From positions 1 to 5,793 of the forward strand of contig JAFAEX010000088.1 of assembly GCA_023423795.1 (NCBI GenBank): a stretch of DNA of 5,793 nt, given 5' to 3'. Positions 5,340 to 5,793 of this stretch are shown in pieces (within the stretch, counting starts at the first letter, position 1; the number at the start of each line of letters is the position of its first letter). This stretch comes from Chloroflexota bacterium (GTDB lineage: Bacteria; Chloroflexota; Chloroflexia; Thermomicrobiales; UBA6265). Below the pieces are notes generated by a model. It ran no database searches and had not been told where the DNA came from. It worked only from the letters and a program-made list of their open reading frames with translations. Position numbers and translations under genes: made by a program.

Positions 5340-5360
5340 CGGCATTCGGAGGAGCGGTGA

Positions 5361-5660
5361 ATGGATGACCTGGTGATCCTTGGTGCGCCGGTGGCGATGC
5401 TGGCGCCGGGGCTGGTGGAACTGACGAAGCGGGCGGGGTTGCCCGCGCGCTGGGCGGGAACGGCGGCGATCGGCTGGGCGACGCTGCTGGTGGCGCTGGC
5501 GGATCTTTCCGGGCTGCTCGGCGGCGCGCCCGGGTTGCCCGATGGCGGGCCGGACGAGGCGTGGCGGCGGGCGGTGGGGTGGCTGCTGGCGGGCATCGTC
5601 TACGGGCTGGCGGCGGCCGGGTTGTATTCGCAGGCGCGGATCGCGGTGGCCGGGCGGTAG
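5361..5660 (+). CDS. Small holin-like membrane protein
   Basis: A 99-residue hydrophobic protein. The start ATG 5361 is supported by GGAGGAG at 5348-5354 with six bases of spacing. Three hydrophobic stretches are visible: residues 3-20 (DLVILGAPVAMLAPGLVE), 32-54 (AGTAAIGWATLLVALADLSGLLG) and 70-90 (RAVGWLLAGIVYGLAAAGLYS). A short basic loop (TKRAGLPARW) follows the first and a polar Pro/Gly/Asp loop (about 56-69) precedes the third. The size, two to three membrane segments and the place directly after an endolysin without a signal peptide fit a holin, which would form membrane lesions to let the lysin reach the wall. Holins share little sequence, so the call rests on topology and context. 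A general small membrane protein of a tail cassette is the alternative. Confidence 0.72.
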   Translation: MDDLVILGAPVAMLAPGLVELTKRAGLPARWAGTAAIGWATLLVALADLSGLLGGAPGLPDGGPDEAWRRAVGWLLAGIVYGLAAAGLYSQARIAVAGR

Positions 5661-5739
5661 GGCGGGCGCGGCCGCGATGGATCGACGCGCAGATGGGAGA
5701 TCCTCGCACCAGCAAGGGCACGTGCTGGCGACGCCTGAC

Positions 5740-5793
5740 CCGTCATCTCGAGCTTGTCGCGGGATCTCGTTCGCGAGTCGAGGAGTCGGGAAG
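5740..5793. repeat. Second, partial copy of the REP-like palindrome
   Basis: Positions 5740-5766 match the left arm of the 794-880 element at 22 of 27 bases, with four C-to-T differences and one A-to-C difference. The loop motif GAGTCGAGGAG (5775-5785) is identical to 837-847. The right arm would lie beyond the window. The preceding spacer 5661-5739 contains only a weak six-base inverted repeat (CCAGCA 5709-5714 with TGCTGG 5723-5728) and no gene that I can support. Confidence 0.65.

Noticed and set aside
1..5793. CRISPR arrays, tRNA or rRNA genes, and transposase genes.
   Set aside because: No direct repeats with regular spacers, no tRNA T-loop pattern or clover-leaf, no rRNA-like stretches and no transposase motifs were seen on either strand.

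Overview
The window is about three-quarters G+C by eye, with third codon positions almost always G or C. It looks like a chromosomal segment of a very high-GC bacterium that carries a small phage-derived module. A Thermomicrobia-type Chloroflexota or an actinobacterium would fit. That guess rests on base composition, an Excalibur-type secreted protein and the style of the tail and lysin proteins; no marker gene settles it.

Left part (1-971): the C-terminal end of an unidentified gene (1-111), then a gap with a three-unit heptamer repeat, then a small XRE-type helix-turn-helix regulator (to 675). The gap at 676-971 lies between convergent genes and holds a long REP-like palindrome (794-880).

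Middle (972-2130): a minus-strand gene (972-1709) for a secreted, proline-rich protein with an Excalibur calcium-binding domain. A 421-base gap (1710-2130) follows between divergent genes. It has no convincing gene but contains four successive inverted repeats, two of them nested.

Right part (2131-5660): a plus-strand phage tail and lysis module. A tail-type beta-propeller protein is interrupted by an in-frame TAG at 3100-3102, and the same reading frame resumes at once with GTG and runs to 4011. Next come a two-domain endolysin (GH73-like glucosaminidase plus zinc Amidase_2, 4131-5285) and a small holin-like membrane protein (5361-5660). The natural reading is that the tail protein contacts the host envelope, the lysin cuts peptidoglycan and the holin-like protein controls lysin access. 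No capsid, portal, terminase or integrase is in the window, so a prophage end, a remnant and a domesticated tail-like particle all remain possible.

At the right edge a second, diverged copy of the 794-880 repeat begins at 5740 and runs off the window. Points most worth following up are the amber-split tail gene, the structured gap at 1804-2088, and three-unit 7-base repeats in three separate plus-strand gaps.
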